A stretch of DNA of 64,000 bases from Paeniglutamicibacter sulfureus. GTDB taxonomy: Bacteria; Actinomycetota; Actinomycetes; Actinomycetales; Micrococcaceae. This document shows positions 1-7,335 of this stretch, in pieces. How positions within the stretch are numbered: position 1 is the first letter of the stretch; each line of letters opens with the position of its first letter. A program made the position numbers and the translations under genes. The stretch is from NCBI RefSeq assembly GCF_039535115.1, contig NZ_BAAAWO010000001.1, forward strand, positions 1,612,001 through 1,676,000, read 5' to 3'. Below the pieces are notes generated by a model. The model worked only from the letters and a program-made list of their open reading frames with translations, searched no databases and was not told where the DNA came from.

Positions 1-667
1 AGGCATCGGCCAGCAGCGACCTGTTGGAGTGCCCGCTGCCGGCGTTGGTGGCGTCGGGCCTAAAAGTCCTGGTGCCGGTGAAGATGATGGCCAACACGGC
101 CGCGGACATGGCCGCGAAGTGCCAGGAAATGGACAGCTGCAGCGCCGCTCCCAGGGCCCCGGCCGCGGCGCCCAGCACGGTGCCCACGGAGAAGAAGCCG
201 TGCAGCACCGGCATGATCGGCACCCCCAGGGCCCGTTCCATGGCCGCGCCCTGGACGTTGGAGGACACGTTCCACGCGGCGTTGCCGGCACCCAGGAGGC
301 CCAGTGCCGTCCCGGTGAGCACCAGCGAGTGCAGCCCCGCCGCCGCGACGCCCACCATGGCAAGTGCCACGGCGGTCAGCGAGGCGGCGAGCACCAGGGT
401 TCGCTTGGACCCCAGGCGCATGACCACGAACCCGGAAACCGAGACCGAGGCGAAGGAGCCGGCGGTCATGCACAGCAGCAGCAGGCCGACCTCGCCGTGG
501 CTCAGCCCCAGCGCGTCGCGCACCGAGGGCAGCCGGGAGACCAGCGTGGCGAGCATCAGCCCGGAGGCCAGGTACAGCGCCAGCACGCCGTTGCGCCAGG
601 GCCGGACCTCGGGGTTGCCCCGACGCCCGGCGGGGGCGGGCGATGCGGGTTGGGGTGCTGGTTTCAG
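1..667 (-). CDS. MFS transporter, N-terminal part (cut by window edge)
   Basis: About 220 codons of a major facilitator protein run off the left edge, so the C-terminal half is missing. The visible part shows alternating hydrophobic helices, beginning with the segment VLALYLASGLMLATLVSRLP, and an internal GAGNAAWNVSSNVQG stretch typical of FucP/YbjJ-like MFS proteins. Substrate unknown; efflux of a small molecule is a guess. The start is uncertain. The frame has no ATG, GTG or TTG between an upstream stop and the first helix; the options are a CTG overlapping the stop of the upstream MaoC gene (position 667) or a GTG at 586, already at the edge of helix 1. The overlap suggests translational coupling to the dehydratase pair. 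Confidence 0.75.
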   Translation of the reverse strand, partial: MKPAPQPASPAPAGRRGNPEVRPWRNGVLALYLASGLMLATLVSRLPSVRDALGLSHGEVGLLLLCMTAGSFASVSVSGFVVMRLGSKRTLVLAASLTAVALAMVGVAAAGLHSLVLTGTALGLLGAGNAAWNVSSNVQGAAMERALGVPIMPVLHGFFSVGTVLGAAAGALGAALQLSISWHFAAMSAAVLAIIFTGTRTFRPDATNAGSGHSNRSLLADA

Positions 668-1104
668 AGTTGCACCACGGCCTGGGCCTTGACCAGCACC
701 TTGGTGCCATCGACGCTGACGGTCAGGTCCACGCGCGCGGTGCGGGCCTCGGCGTCAAGAGCGCCGATGGTGCCGGCGATCTCGATGGCGGTGCCTTCGA
801 AGTCCGACGGGTTGGACCCTGCAGGGTCTGCCACCGGGACGGGCTTGGTGAAGCGGGTCTGGTAGTCGATGACGGCCCCGGGGTTCCCCGCCCAGTCGGA
901 AACCAGCTGGACTGCGGAGCCCATGGTGAACATGCCGTGGGCGATGACCCCCGGCAGCCCGACCTCGGTGGCGAAGCGCTCGTTCCAGTGGATGGGGTTG
1001 AAGTCCCCCGAGGCCCCGGCATAGCGCACCAGGTCGGCGCGGTTCACGAAGATGGTGGTGGTGCCGATGGGCTGGCCCTTTTCAAGGGTGTCAAAGTCTG
1101 GCAT
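664..1104 (-). CDS. MaoC family dehydratase (HadB-like)
   Basis: A 146-residue hot-dog-fold hydratase. The catalytic signature GDFNPIH lies at residues 33-39 (Asp34 and His39 as the dyad), followed by AHGMF. This is the catalytic-subunit pattern of the HadAB beta-hydroxyacyl-ACP dehydratases. Its start shares one base with the stop of the upstream subunit (TAATG), so the two are translated together and probably form a heterodimer. In mycolate-free Micrococcaceae the physiological substrate is uncertain: a (3R)-hydroxyacyl thioester in fatty acid synthesis is the family expectation. Confidence 0.88.
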   Translation of the reverse strand: MPDFDTLEKGQPIGTTTIFVNRADLVRYAGASGDFNPIHWNERFATEVGLPGVIAHGMFTMGSAVQLVSDWAGNPGAVIDYQTRFTKPVPVADPAGSNPSDFEGTAIEIAGTIGALDAEARTARVDLTVSVDGTKVLVKAQAVVQL

Positions 1105-1553
1105 TACTGGTCCTCTCCGCGTACCAGGAGCGAGGAAACGGTGGTGGCGACCTTGTCGCCGGCCGCCGTGGTGATTTCGGAGCGGGTGGTGATCATGGCC
1201 CCGCCACCCATGGCGCGCACGGTGTCCACGTGCAGTTCGGCCAGCAGCTCGTCGCCGGCGACGATCGGGCGGTGGTGGGTGAAGCGCTGGTCGGCGTGGA
1301 CCACGCGGGAGAAGTCGATGCCGCTGGCGGGATCGGCGATGAGCTGGGCATCGGCCTGCTGCGCCACGATGATGGCGAAGGTCGGCGGGGCCAAAAGGTC
1401 CTTGTGGCCGAGTTTCGCCGCGGCGTCCAGGTCGTAGTGCGCCCGGTGGGTGGCCTTGACCGCTGCCGCGAATTCGCGGATCTTTTCGCGGCCCACCACG
1501 TAGGGGTCCTGGGCCGGGTAGATCCGGCCCGCCAGTTCGGGATTGATGCTCAT
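1104..1553 (-). CDS. MaoC N-terminal-type dehydratase subunit (HadA-like)
   Basis: A 149-residue FAS1-like dehydratase domain protein. It carries the substrate-pocket stretch LLAPPTFA near residue 52 and lacks the Asp/His catalytic loop seen in its partner, as expected for the HadA structural and substrate-binding subunit. The ATG at 1553 is chosen because an AGGAG-containing leader lies just upstream (near 1565-1571); the longer reading extends through unlikely Arg/His-rich sequence antisense to the next gene. It is followed directly, with TAATG overlap, by the catalytic subunit. Together they should hydrate or dehydrate a 3-hydroxyacyl thioester in the cytoplasm. Confidence 0.88.
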   Translation of the reverse strand: MSINPELAGRIYPAQDPYVVGREKIREFAAAVKATHRAHYDLDAAAKLGHKDLLAPPTFAIIVAQQADAQLIADPASGIDFSRVVHADQRFTHHRPIVAGDELLAELHVDTVRAMGGGAMITTRSEITTAAGDKVATTVSSLLVRGEDQ

Positions 1554-1609
1554 CTGTTGTGCCGCTCCTGTGTGGGACGAATTGGGGCTTTGGTGTCTGG
1601 GGGGGGACG

Positions 1610-1894
1610 CTAGGGGGTGTCCCGGGGTGCTTGCTTGTCGCGCTTGGGTCGCTTGGCCGGGACCAGCCCCTGCGACACGCGCCAGGCGCGGGCGTCGCGG
1701 GCCCGCACCACCAGCCCGATGACGTGGGTCACCAGTCCGATGCCGATGATGCCCAGTGCCGTGTACATCAGCGGGCGGTTGTGGGTGTTGGCCCCGATGA
1801 CGGCCAGGATGATGCCCGTGCCGGAAACCGCCATCGATCCGAAGGTCAGCTTCTTGTAGAGTCCGGACGATGCTTCCCAGGGGGTATTGGTCAT
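1610..1894 (-). CDS. Small two-helix membrane protein, unknown function
   Basis: 94 residues with two predicted transmembrane segments (about residues 16-35 and 42-63) and a strongly basic C-terminal tail rich in Arg and Lys, so the tail should face the cytoplasm. I do not recognise a named family. A TAGGAT box lies at 1901-1906, six bases before the ATG, so the transcript is probably leaderless. It sits between the HadAB-like pair and the DUF2797/MinD-like pair but has its own promoter-like signal. Confidence 0.7.
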   Translation of the reverse strand: MTNTPWEASSGLYKKLTFGSMAVSGTGIILAVIGANTHNRPLMYTALGIIGIGLVTHVIGLVVRARDARAWRVSQGLVPAKRPKRDKQAPRDTP

Positions 1895-1900
1895 GAGTCA

Positions 1901-1906
1901 ATCCTA
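1901..1906 (-). promoter_or_regulatory. -10 box, leaderless start of small membrane protein
   Basis: TAGGAT read on the minus strand, six bases before the ATG at 1894. No Shine-Dalgarno sequence fits in that gap. The -35 region is not recognisable. Confidence 0.5.
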
Positions 1907-1926
1907 ATTCAGCACCGCAAATCGAT

Positions 1927-2862
1927 TCAGAACAGGGCCCCTTGGACCGGCGGCGAATCGGTCACATAAACGCCCGGCACGAGCTTGCGCCCCTTGAGCA
2001 GTGCTGCATTGGCGACGAAGATCTCCGGTTGCCCGCCCAGCCTCACGCCCAGGGCCTGGCCGCAAACCGCCGCGACCTCGAAGCCGTGGGCGGCTTCGCC
2101 CAGGAAACCGGGATAGGGCTGAAGGTCCTGGGCGTCGAAGCCGGCAAGCAGGACCCGTCCCTGTTCCGGGGCGTTCCAGGTTTCCTCCACGACGCGGGAG
2201 CCGGCCAGAATGCCCGGTGGGAGTCCGGCCACCAGCGCGCGAACCGTGGTGGCTGCATCGTCGTTGAGCTCATCGAGGCGCCCGGTGGTGTCATGGTTTT
2301 CCAGCAGGCCGCGCACCTTGGAATTGGCCCGCACCTGCTGGGTGAACCCGAGCTCTGTGCTCACCAGGTCCTCGAGGTGCCGCACGCTGGCCCCGTCGGG
2401 GCTCCAGGCAACGTAGCGGGCGGTGATCGCGCCCTGTTCGGCCAGGCGCCGCCATTTGCTGGGATCGGCCGCCGTGCCGACCTTCGTGGTCCCCGTGGCG
2501 AAGGTCGCCACATAGAGCCAGTGCGGCTGGTCCAGGTAGTCGCGCAGGCCTGCGCCGGCGCGGCCGCTGCGGTGGAAGTCGTGCATGGCTCGGGATTGGT
2601 CGGCGGCCTCGCAGGCTGCGCACTGGGTGCCGTTGGCGATCAGGGCATCCTGCGGGCAGGGCACCAGCGTGCGGTGGTGCCGGTCCCGGATCAGCTGGTG
2701 GCCCAGGCACCAACGCCCGGGCAAGACTGTGAAGCCCAGCCGCGTGCCCGGTTCCAGGGCGACATCGTGGCCGTGGTGCTCCGCGTCATCGAGCACCAGG
2801 CGCGGGTTGCCCGGGGTGGAGGGCCACCGGATGCCGCGGCAGAGCAAGGCAGCGCTCTCCAC
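1927..2862 (-). CDS. DUF2797 domain-containing protein
   Basis: 311 residues matching my memory of the DUF2797 family: an N-terminal beta-rich half with Cys-rich turns (CxxC near residue 80, in QCAACEA) and a central segment HWLYVATFATGTTKVGTA resembling a GIY-YIG-like strand pattern. Function is not known. The GTG start lies one base after the stop of the MinD-like gene, so translation is almost certainly coupled and the two products may work together. A 5-prime CxxC pair suggests zinc binding (inference). Confidence 0.75.
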   Translation of the reverse strand: MESAALLCRGIRWPSTPGNPRLVLDDAEHHGHDVALEPGTRLGFTVLPGRWCLGHQLIRDRHHRTLVPCPQDALIANGTQCAACEAADQSRAMHDFHRSGRAGAGLRDYLDQPHWLYVATFATGTTKVGTAADPSKWRRLAEQGAITARYVAWSPDGASVRHLEDLVSTELGFTQQVRANSKVRGLLENHDTTGRLDELNDDAATTVRALVAGLPPGILAGSRVVEETWNAPEQGRVLLAGFDAQDLQPYPGFLGEAAHGFEVAAVCGQALGVRLGGQPEIFVANAALLKGRKLVPGVYVTDSPPVQGALF

Positions 2863-2863
2863 C

Positions 2864-4933
2864 TCAGTCGTGCAGTGCCCCGGCCACCGCGGCGGTGGCG
2901 TGCAGCCAGGCGCGGCGCGTTGCCGGACGCAGTCCCTCGAAGCGGATCTGTCCCTTGACCAGTGCCGCGTCGTAGGGAACCGTCACCACGGAGCGGGCCA
3001 GGCGGCGGAATCCGTGGGCAATGCGGTCAAGCTGTTCGCGGTTGCCGTGCGGCTGGTGCTGGGACACGATCACGACGGCGTTTTGGGCCAGGTCGGCGTA
3101 GTGCCCGCCGCGCTTGGCCAGTGCCTCGAGCAGCAGGGCCCCGGCCTCGGCGTGTTCCTCCACCGTGGTGCTGGCGATGACCAGTTGGTCGGTGTGGTCG
3201 ATCATGCGCATCCAGCGTTCGGCCGATTCGTCGTTCCCCGAGTCCACGATGGTCAGGGCGAAGAAGCGCGAGACGACTTCGTGCAGGTGGTCGAAGTCGG
3301 CGGCGTTGACGAATTGCTCGCTTGCCAGCAGCGTGGGGTCGGTGCGCAGCACGCTGTAGCAGTCTTCGGGCTGGTAGTGCGTGTAGTCGTGGATGATGGG
3401 GTCACCGACCTTGATGTCCTTCAGCCGCGGGGCGGCCGACAGCAGGTCCATGGAGTGGGACGCGTGGGGCCCCTGGACGGTGCGCCAGCCCAGGGTGCCG
3501 CGGGTTCCGTTGTTGTCCCAGACCAGGACCGGGTCCCCGGTGTTGCGCCCAAAGACCGCCGAAAGCAGGACCGCCGTCGGGGTCTTGTTGGCCCCGCCCT
3601 TGCCATTGACCACCGAGATGGTCTTGGGCTCGGTCAGGCGGGTGCCCACCGTGCGGCGCCAGTTGCGCTCTTCGACTTCCTCGGCGGAGGGTTCCATGTT
3701 GAAGCCCAGGCGGGAGAGGAAGCCGCGGAAGCCGCGCTCGGCACGGAACGTCGTTTCGTCCTCCGGGCGCAGGAACGTATCACGCGTTCCTGCCGCGGGG
3801 TTCATTTCGCGGAAGGCCTGGCGGCGGCCTTCAGGTGTCGACAGGTCTTCGGCAGCGGAATCGGCCGGTGTTGCATCCGGTGCCGGTGCGGTTGCAGCCG
3901 TGGTGGCAGCGGGCTGGGGATGTGCAGGCTTCGTGGTCTCCACCGCCACGGCGGGCTTTGCCGGAGCCGCTGCGGCTGGCTTCGCGGCCGGAGCGGCTGC
4001 AGGTTTCGAGGCTTCCGGCTTGGCTGCGGGTGTGGGCTTCGCGCCAGCGGCAGCGGCCGGCTTGGCGGCCGGAGCGGCTACAGGTTTCGAGGCTTCCGGC
4101 TTGGCTGCCGGTGTGGGCTTGGCGCCAGCGGCAGCGGCGGGCTTGGCCGGAGCCGCTGCGGCGGGCTTCGCGGCCGGAGCGGCCATAGGCTTCACGGTGT
4201 CCGGCTTCGCAGCGGGTGCCGGCTTGGCCGTCGCGGCGGCGGGCGTCGCAGCGGGTGCCGGCTTGGCAGCCGACGTGGGCGTCCCGGTTTTGGCCGGTGC
4301 CGGGGTCGGAGCAGGCTTCGTTGCCGGTGCTGCCGCAACGGGCTTGGCAGGAGCCGTCGCAGCAGGCTTGGGGGCCGGAGTCGGAGTCACGGTTTTGGCT
4401 GCGGGGCTCGGAGCAGGCTTCGCCGCCGGTGTAGCCGCAGCAGGCTTCGCAGCAGGTGCCGCGGGCTTGACGGCTGGAGTCGAAGTGGCGGCAGGCTTTG
4501 CGGCCGGCGTGGTCGCAGGCTTGGAGGCGTTGCCTGGCACCGGGGTGGCGGTGGGCTTGGCCGACTGCTGCGGAGCGGGTTTTGCCGGTGCGGGAGCCGG
4601 CTTTGCGTGGCCCGGCACCGTTGGCGCCGGCTTGGCCGCTGCCTTGTTGGAGCCGTCTGCGACCGATGCGGCCGTGGGAGCGGTTTTCGCATTTGTTGCG
4701 GCCGTTGGCTTCACCGGGGTGGCCGAAGTCGCCGGGGCTTGTTTGCCCGGAGCCGCAGGGGTGCCGTCGGCTATGGTTTCGGGAACTTCATCGAATTCAT
4801 CGACTGGTCCAGGCTTCGTGACAGCCTTCTTCGCTTCATCCTTGGTCGTTTGCTGCGCGTCCAGCTCGGCCTGGCGCGCGCGCCGCAATGAAGCACGGGT
4901 CGGGAACTCTTGGTTGAAGTCCGCTTTCGGCAT
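2864..4933 (-). CDS. MinD/ParA-like ATPase with long Ala/Pro/Lys linker
   Basis: 689 residues. Residues 1-20 are basic. Residues 20-360 are almost purely Ala, Pro, Lys and Thr and should be disordered. The C-terminal third is a MinD/ParA-type ATPase with the deviant Walker A motif NGKGGANKT at 443-451, where the usual V-G before the second lysine is A-N, followed by a DNNGTRGTLGW segment and a VDSGNDES switch-like segment. This ATPase subfamily recurs in Actinobacteria and is often called chromosome-partitioning or ESX-linked, but no partner such as ParB or an ESX gene is present here. An AGGAG-type Shine-Dalgarno precedes the ATG. Low-complexity DNA contains an 81-base tandem duplication. 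Confidence 0.85.
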   Translation of the reverse strand: MPKADFNQEFPTRASLRRARQAELDAQQTTKDEAKKAVTKPGPVDEFDEVPETIADGTPAAPGKQAPATSATPVKPTAATNAKTAPTAASVADGSNKAAAKPAPTVPGHAKPAPAPAKPAPQQSAKPTATPVPGNASKPATTPAAKPAATSTPAVKPAAPAAKPAAATPAAKPAPSPAAKTVTPTPAPKPAATAPAKPVAAAPATKPAPTPAPAKTGTPTSAAKPAPAATPAAATAKPAPAAKPDTVKPMAAPAAKPAAAAPAKPAAAAGAKPTPAAKPEASKPVAAPAAKPAAAAGAKPTPAAKPEASKPAAAPAAKPAAAAPAKPAVAVETTKPAHPQPAATTAATAPAPDATPADSAAEDLSTPEGRRQAFREMNPAAGTRDTFLRPEDETTFRAERGFRGFLSRLGFNMEPSAEEVEERNWRRTVGTRLTEPKTISVVNGKGGANKTPTAVLLSAVFGRNTGDPVLVWDNNGTRGTLGWRTVQGPHASHSMDLLSAAPRLKDIKVGDPIIHDYTHYQPEDCYSVLRTDPTLLASEQFVNAADFDHLHEVVSRFFALTIVDSGNDESAERWMRMIDHTDQLVIASTTVEEHAEAGALLLEALAKRGGHYADLAQNAVVIVSQHQPHGNREQLDRIAHGFRRLARSVVTVPYDAALVKGQIRFEGLRPATRRAWLHATAAVAGALHD
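3978..4139 (-). repeat. 81-bp tandem duplication within the linker coding region
   Basis: Copy 1 is 3978-4058 and copy 2 is 4059-4139. I count five differences in 81 bases. The unit is 27 codons, so the frame is kept and the encoded linker is lengthened by one module. Confidence 0.9.
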
Positions 4934-5037
4934 GTGCTTCGTCCTCTCCTGAAGGTTCGTGGTCTTCGTGAGCGAATGACCTCAACGAGTCCCGCCCAGG
5001 AGGTCGGGCACACAGGATTGCGGCTTCGCACTTTATC

Positions 5038-5043
5038 CATCCT
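5038..5043 (-). promoter_or_regulatory. Possible -10 box for the MinD-like/DUF2797 operon
   Basis: TAGGAT on the minus strand about 105 bases before the ATG at 4933. It would give a leader of roughly 100 bases. No clear -35 is visible, and the remaining intergenic sequence up to 5191 shows no gene. Confidence 0.35.
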
Positions 5044-5191
5044 ATCGGGCACCCCATGTGAACCGCCGGATTTGAGCCGGATTGATCACAACCGGCCCCG
5101 AAGTAGGAAATGCCCGATGTCGTCGTTAGCCTTGAACGAGGGCTCTTGGTTTCTCCCATCGGGGCCGAACATTGAACGAACAGGAACGCTC

Positions 5192-5821
5192 TTGGACTTT
5201 ATTTCCACCGCTTTGGATGCGCTGAGCAACTTCATCCTGTCCGCTGCCGGAAACCCGCTTTCCTATTTGATGATTTTCCTCTTCTGCGCAATCGACGGTT
5301 TCTTTCCGCCGGTCCCCAGCGAATCGCTGGTCGTGGCGTTGGCCTCCTTGGTTCCCACCCAGGGAAATCCGAATCCCTGGATCCTGGGTGCGGTGGCCGG
5401 GATGGGCGCCTTCGTCGGTGACAACGTGGCATACCTGATCGGGCGGGCCATCGGCACAGACAGGTTTGCCTGGATGCGCCGAAAACGGCTCCAACATGCC
5501 TTTGCCTGGGCAGGCTATGAATTGCGGCTCCGCCCGGTGTCGCTGATCCTGGTTGCACGATTCGTTCCCATTGGCCGCGTTGCGGTGAACCTGGTGGCCG
5601 GGGCAACCGGATTCCCCCACCGGACCTTCGTCATCCTGACCTGTTTTTCGAGCGTGGGATGGGCAACCTATTCGGTCCTGATCGGGGTTCTGGCCGGACG
5701 CTGGTTCGAGGAAAATCATCTGCTGGGAATCGTGGTGGCAGTGGCAGTGGCCATCGGCCTGGGAATCCTCATCGACCGGATCGTTTCACGCGCCAGTGGA
5801 AACACTTCGCTGCGGAAGTAG
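5192..5821 (+). CDS. DedA family membrane protein (first copy)
   Basis: 209 residues, the usual DedA length. DedA proteins are now linked to lipid scrambling and undecaprenyl-phosphate or phospholipid recycling in the membrane. Visible hallmarks are the re-entrant-loop segment DGFFPPVPSE near residue 33, a GAxxGDN-type motif and the second-half motif RFVPIGRVAVN. I prefer the TTG at 5192 because AGGA sits at 5182-5185 with a normal spacing; an in-frame ATG at 5117 would add an unlikely polar extension. A strong bidirectional hairpin terminator follows. Confidence 0.88.
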   Translation: MDFISTALDALSNFILSAAGNPLSYLMIFLFCAIDGFFPPVPSESLVVALASLVPTQGNPNPWILGAVAGMGAFVGDNVAYLIGRAIGTDRFAWMRRKRLQHAFAWAGYELRLRPVSLILVARFVPIGRVAVNLVAGATGFPHRTFVILTCFSSVGWATYSVLIGVLAGRWFEENHLLGIVVAVAVAIGLGILIDRIVSRASGNTSLRK

Positions 5822-5838
5822 TTGCCTGCACGGCAAAT

Positions 5839-5884
5839 AAAAACCGCGGTTGCACCCATTTCCTGGGGGCAACCGCGGTTTTTT
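5839..5884. terminator. Bidirectional terminator between dedA and tRNA-Thr
   Basis: A 14-base perfect stem (AAAACCGCGGTTGC and its complement) with a 16-base loop and T-runs readable on both strands. It serves the dedA gene on the plus strand and tRNA-Thr on the minus strand. Confidence 0.9.
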
Positions 5885-5889
5885 CTCCG

Positions 5890-5961
5890 AGCCCCCCACC
5901 GGAATCGATCCGGTGACCTCGTTCTTACCAAGAACGCGCTCTACCACTGAGCTAGGGGGGC
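5890..5961 (-). tRNA. tRNA-Thr (GGT), copy 1
   Basis: 72 bases folding into a full cloverleaf: acceptor GCCCCCC/GGGGGGC, D-arm GCTC...GAGC, anticodon stem CGTTC/GAACG with loop TTGGTAA (anticodon GGT), and T-arm ACCGG/CCGGT. CCA is not encoded. It is identical to the copy at 7090-7161. Confidence 0.97.
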
Positions 5962-5972
5962 AACGAGAAAAT

Positions 5973-5978
5973 ACTCTA
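5973..5978 (-). promoter_or_regulatory. -10 box of tRNA-Thr copy 1
   Basis: TAGAGT, eleven bases upstream of the mature tRNA 5-prime end. The same hexamer at the same distance precedes tRNA-Thr copy 2. The 5962-6135 gap holds only this promoter region. Confidence 0.6.
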
Positions 5979-6135
5979 CCCAATAACCGCCATGAAATGC
6001 ACATCGAACACCGCCGACATGACCAACGCCACACCCGCCCGCGTGCGCGAATCACCCGGTGCCCTTCGGCATCCGGCCCGGTGTTCAGCCCGTGGGCCGC
6101 GGATTCAAGGCCGAACAACGATCCCGCAGCCCGCG

Positions 6136-6834
6136 CTAGTCGGCGGCCCTCCGTCGCCGTCCGCCCAGGAGGAGTTCAAGGCCGATGGGAATCACCGATA
6201 GAAGCACGATGACCAGGAAGATCAGGTCGATGTTTTCACCCACCCATTCATACTGCCCGAGCCAGAAGCCCAGCAGGGTGACACCGACGCCCCATAACAG
6301 GGCTCCGAGCAGGTTGTAGAGGACGAAGGTCCTGTAGGTCATGTGGGCGACCCCTGCGGTGACGGGCACGAACGTCCGCACAATGGGGATGAAACGGGCC
6401 AGCACCACCGCCCTGCCGCCAAAGCGTTCAAAAAACGCATGCGCCTTTTCGACGTACTCCTGCCGGAAGAAGCGTGAGTCGGGCCTCTTGAAGATCGCGG
6501 GGCCGGCCTTGCGCCCAATCAGGTAGCCCGTCTGGTCCCCGACAAACGCTGATACAAATATCAGGGCAGCGAAGAGCGGCAGGTTGACATCCAGCGCCCC
6601 GGTGGCGATCAGCAGCCCGGCGGTGAAAAGCATGGAATCGCCCGGCAGGAAGAATCCGACGAGCAGGCCGGTTTCCGCAAAGACGATGCCGCAAATCAGC
6701 AGGATGATCCACGGACCGAGTGCCGGATCGCGCAGGAAGACATCGGGATTCAGCCAGTCAGGCAGAAAGCTGGCGGTGGGTAGCCGCACCAGTGCCGCGG
6801 CGAGCGTTGTCGGCAGGTTTGCAAATGGACTCAC
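6136..6834 (-). CDS. DedA family membrane protein (second copy)
   Basis: 232 residues, of the YngC/YohD-like DedA branch. Motifs: FAETGLLVGFFLPGDS (residues about 51-66, the first re-entrant loop with its acidic residue), FVGDQTGYLIGRKAG, and RFIPIVRTFVPVTAG with the functional arginines. It is quite different from the first DedA copy, so the pair is paralogous rather than a recent duplication. The GTG start has a TAGGGT box six bases upstream, implying a leaderless transcript, and a perfect 17-base palindrome at 6852-6868 covers the -35 region. Confidence 0.92.
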   Translation of the reverse strand: MSPFANLPTTLAAALVRLPTASFLPDWLNPDVFLRDPALGPWIILLICGIVFAETGLLVGFFLPGDSMLFTAGLLIATGALDVNLPLFAALIFVSAFVGDQTGYLIGRKAGPAIFKRPDSRFFRQEYVEKAHAFFERFGGRAVVLARFIPIVRTFVPVTAGVAHMTYRTFVLYNLLGALLWGVGVTLLGFWLGQYEWVGENIDLIFLVIVLLSVIPIGLELLLGGRRRRAAD

Positions 6835-6840
6835 CGCACA

Positions 6841-6846
6841 ACCCTA
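6841..6846 (-). promoter_or_regulatory. -10 box, leaderless start of second dedA
   Basis: TAGGGT on the minus strand, six bases before the GTG start at 6834. Confidence 0.5.
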
Positions 6847-6851
6847 TGGCA

Positions 6852-6868
6852 TCGTGTTTCAAACACGA
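6852..6868. promoter_or_regulatory. 17-bp perfect palindrome over the dedA promoter
   Basis: TCGTGTTTCAAACACGA, eight-base arms around a central base. It begins six bases upstream of the -10 box of the second dedA, so a dimeric protein bound here would block RNA polymerase. The binding protein is unknown. Confidence 0.5.
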
Positions 6869-6903
6869 CCGGGTCGGGCCCGGATCCACGTCCCGCCGGG
6901 AAC

Positions 6904-6937
6904 AAAAAATCCCCGTCCTCACAAGGAAGACGGGGAT
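6904..6937 (-). terminator. Terminator of tRNA-Met
   Basis: Nine-base stem ATCCCCGTC/GACGGGGAT followed on the minus strand by a run of six T. It lies eight bases after the tRNA-Met 3-prime end. Confidence 0.85.
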
Positions 6938-6944
6938 CAATCTG

Positions 6945-7018
6945 TAGCGGCTCCGGGACTCGATCCCGGGACCTCACGATTATGAGTCGTGCGCTCTAAC
7001 CAGCTGAGCTAAGCCGCC
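6945..7018 (-). tRNA. tRNA-Met (CAT), elongator type
   Basis: 74 bases: acceptor GGCGGCT/AGCCGCT with a G-U first pair, anticodon stem CACGA/TCGTG with loop CTCATAA (anticodon CAT), T-arm CCGGG/CCCGG. The acceptor does not have the C1 mismatch typical of initiator tRNA, so it is elongator Met; tRNA-Ile2 (lysidine-modified CAT) is less likely but cannot be excluded by eye. Confidence 0.93.
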
Positions 7019-7020
7019 AC

Positions 7021-7080
7021 GAATGGTAAAACCCGCGTCCGCGTCCGATTCTCTTTCGAGCCGACTAAGACGCGGGCCAT
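7021..7080 (-). terminator. Hairpin between tRNA-Thr copy 2 and tRNA-Met
   Basis: Nested stems GAATGG/CCATTC and CCCGCGTC/GACGCGGG enclose a 29-base loop. On the minus strand the inner stem is followed by TTTT. It could terminate tRNA-Thr or be a processing hairpin in a joint tRNA-Thr/tRNA-Met transcript. Confidence 0.55.
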
Positions 7081-7089
7081 TCCATTCAG

Positions 7090-7161
7090 AGCCCCCCACC
7101 GGAATCGATCCGGTGACCTCGTTCTTACCAAGAACGCGCTCTACCACTGAGCTAGGGGGGC
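7090..7161 (-). tRNA. tRNA-Thr (GGT), copy 2
   Basis: Identical over all 72 bases to the copy at 5890-5961, with the same anticodon GGT. Its upstream sequence also matches the first copy across the leader (CTCGTTG) and -10 box, but the two diverge beyond that. Confidence 0.97.
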
Positions 7162-7172
7162 AACGAGTAAGA

Positions 7173-7202
7173 ACTCTACCAGCAAATTTCTGCGCTGTGA
7201 AA
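7173..7202 (-). promoter_or_regulatory. Promoter of tRNA-Thr copy 2
   Basis: -35 TTTCAC (7197-7202), 18-base spacer, -10 TAGAGT (7173-7178). The same layout occurs upstream of tRNA-Tyr. The region 7203-7335 contains no gene; it has a short near-palindrome, AAATCACC/GGTGATTT at 7288-7304. Confidence 0.6.
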
Positions 7203-7335
7203 TCGGGATGGCACTTTGTGACCGAGCACACAAAAGCGGCCGGAAGGGACAGGTCAGGCATCGATTGGCGCCCGCTTTCGGTGACCTAAATCACCGGGTG
7301 ATTTTGGGTCTTCGGGCGGCCGGCTGCACCGCTCT

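Noticed and set aside
60..710. Open frame of 216 codons on the minus strand
   Set aside because: Arg/Gly/Ala-rich shadow; the correct frame of the same strand encodes the helices of an MFS transporter.
2585..4891. Open frame of 768 codons on the plus strand
   Set aside because: It is the antisense reading of the Ala/Pro/Lys linker and ATPase gene, and is composed of Gly/Arg/Cys-rich low complexity. The minus-strand protein has clear motifs.
5839..5884. Palindromic repeat as a CRISPR or mobile element end
   Set aside because: It is a single hairpin with T-runs on both sides, placed between convergent genes, which fits a terminator. No spaced repeats are seen anywhere in the window.
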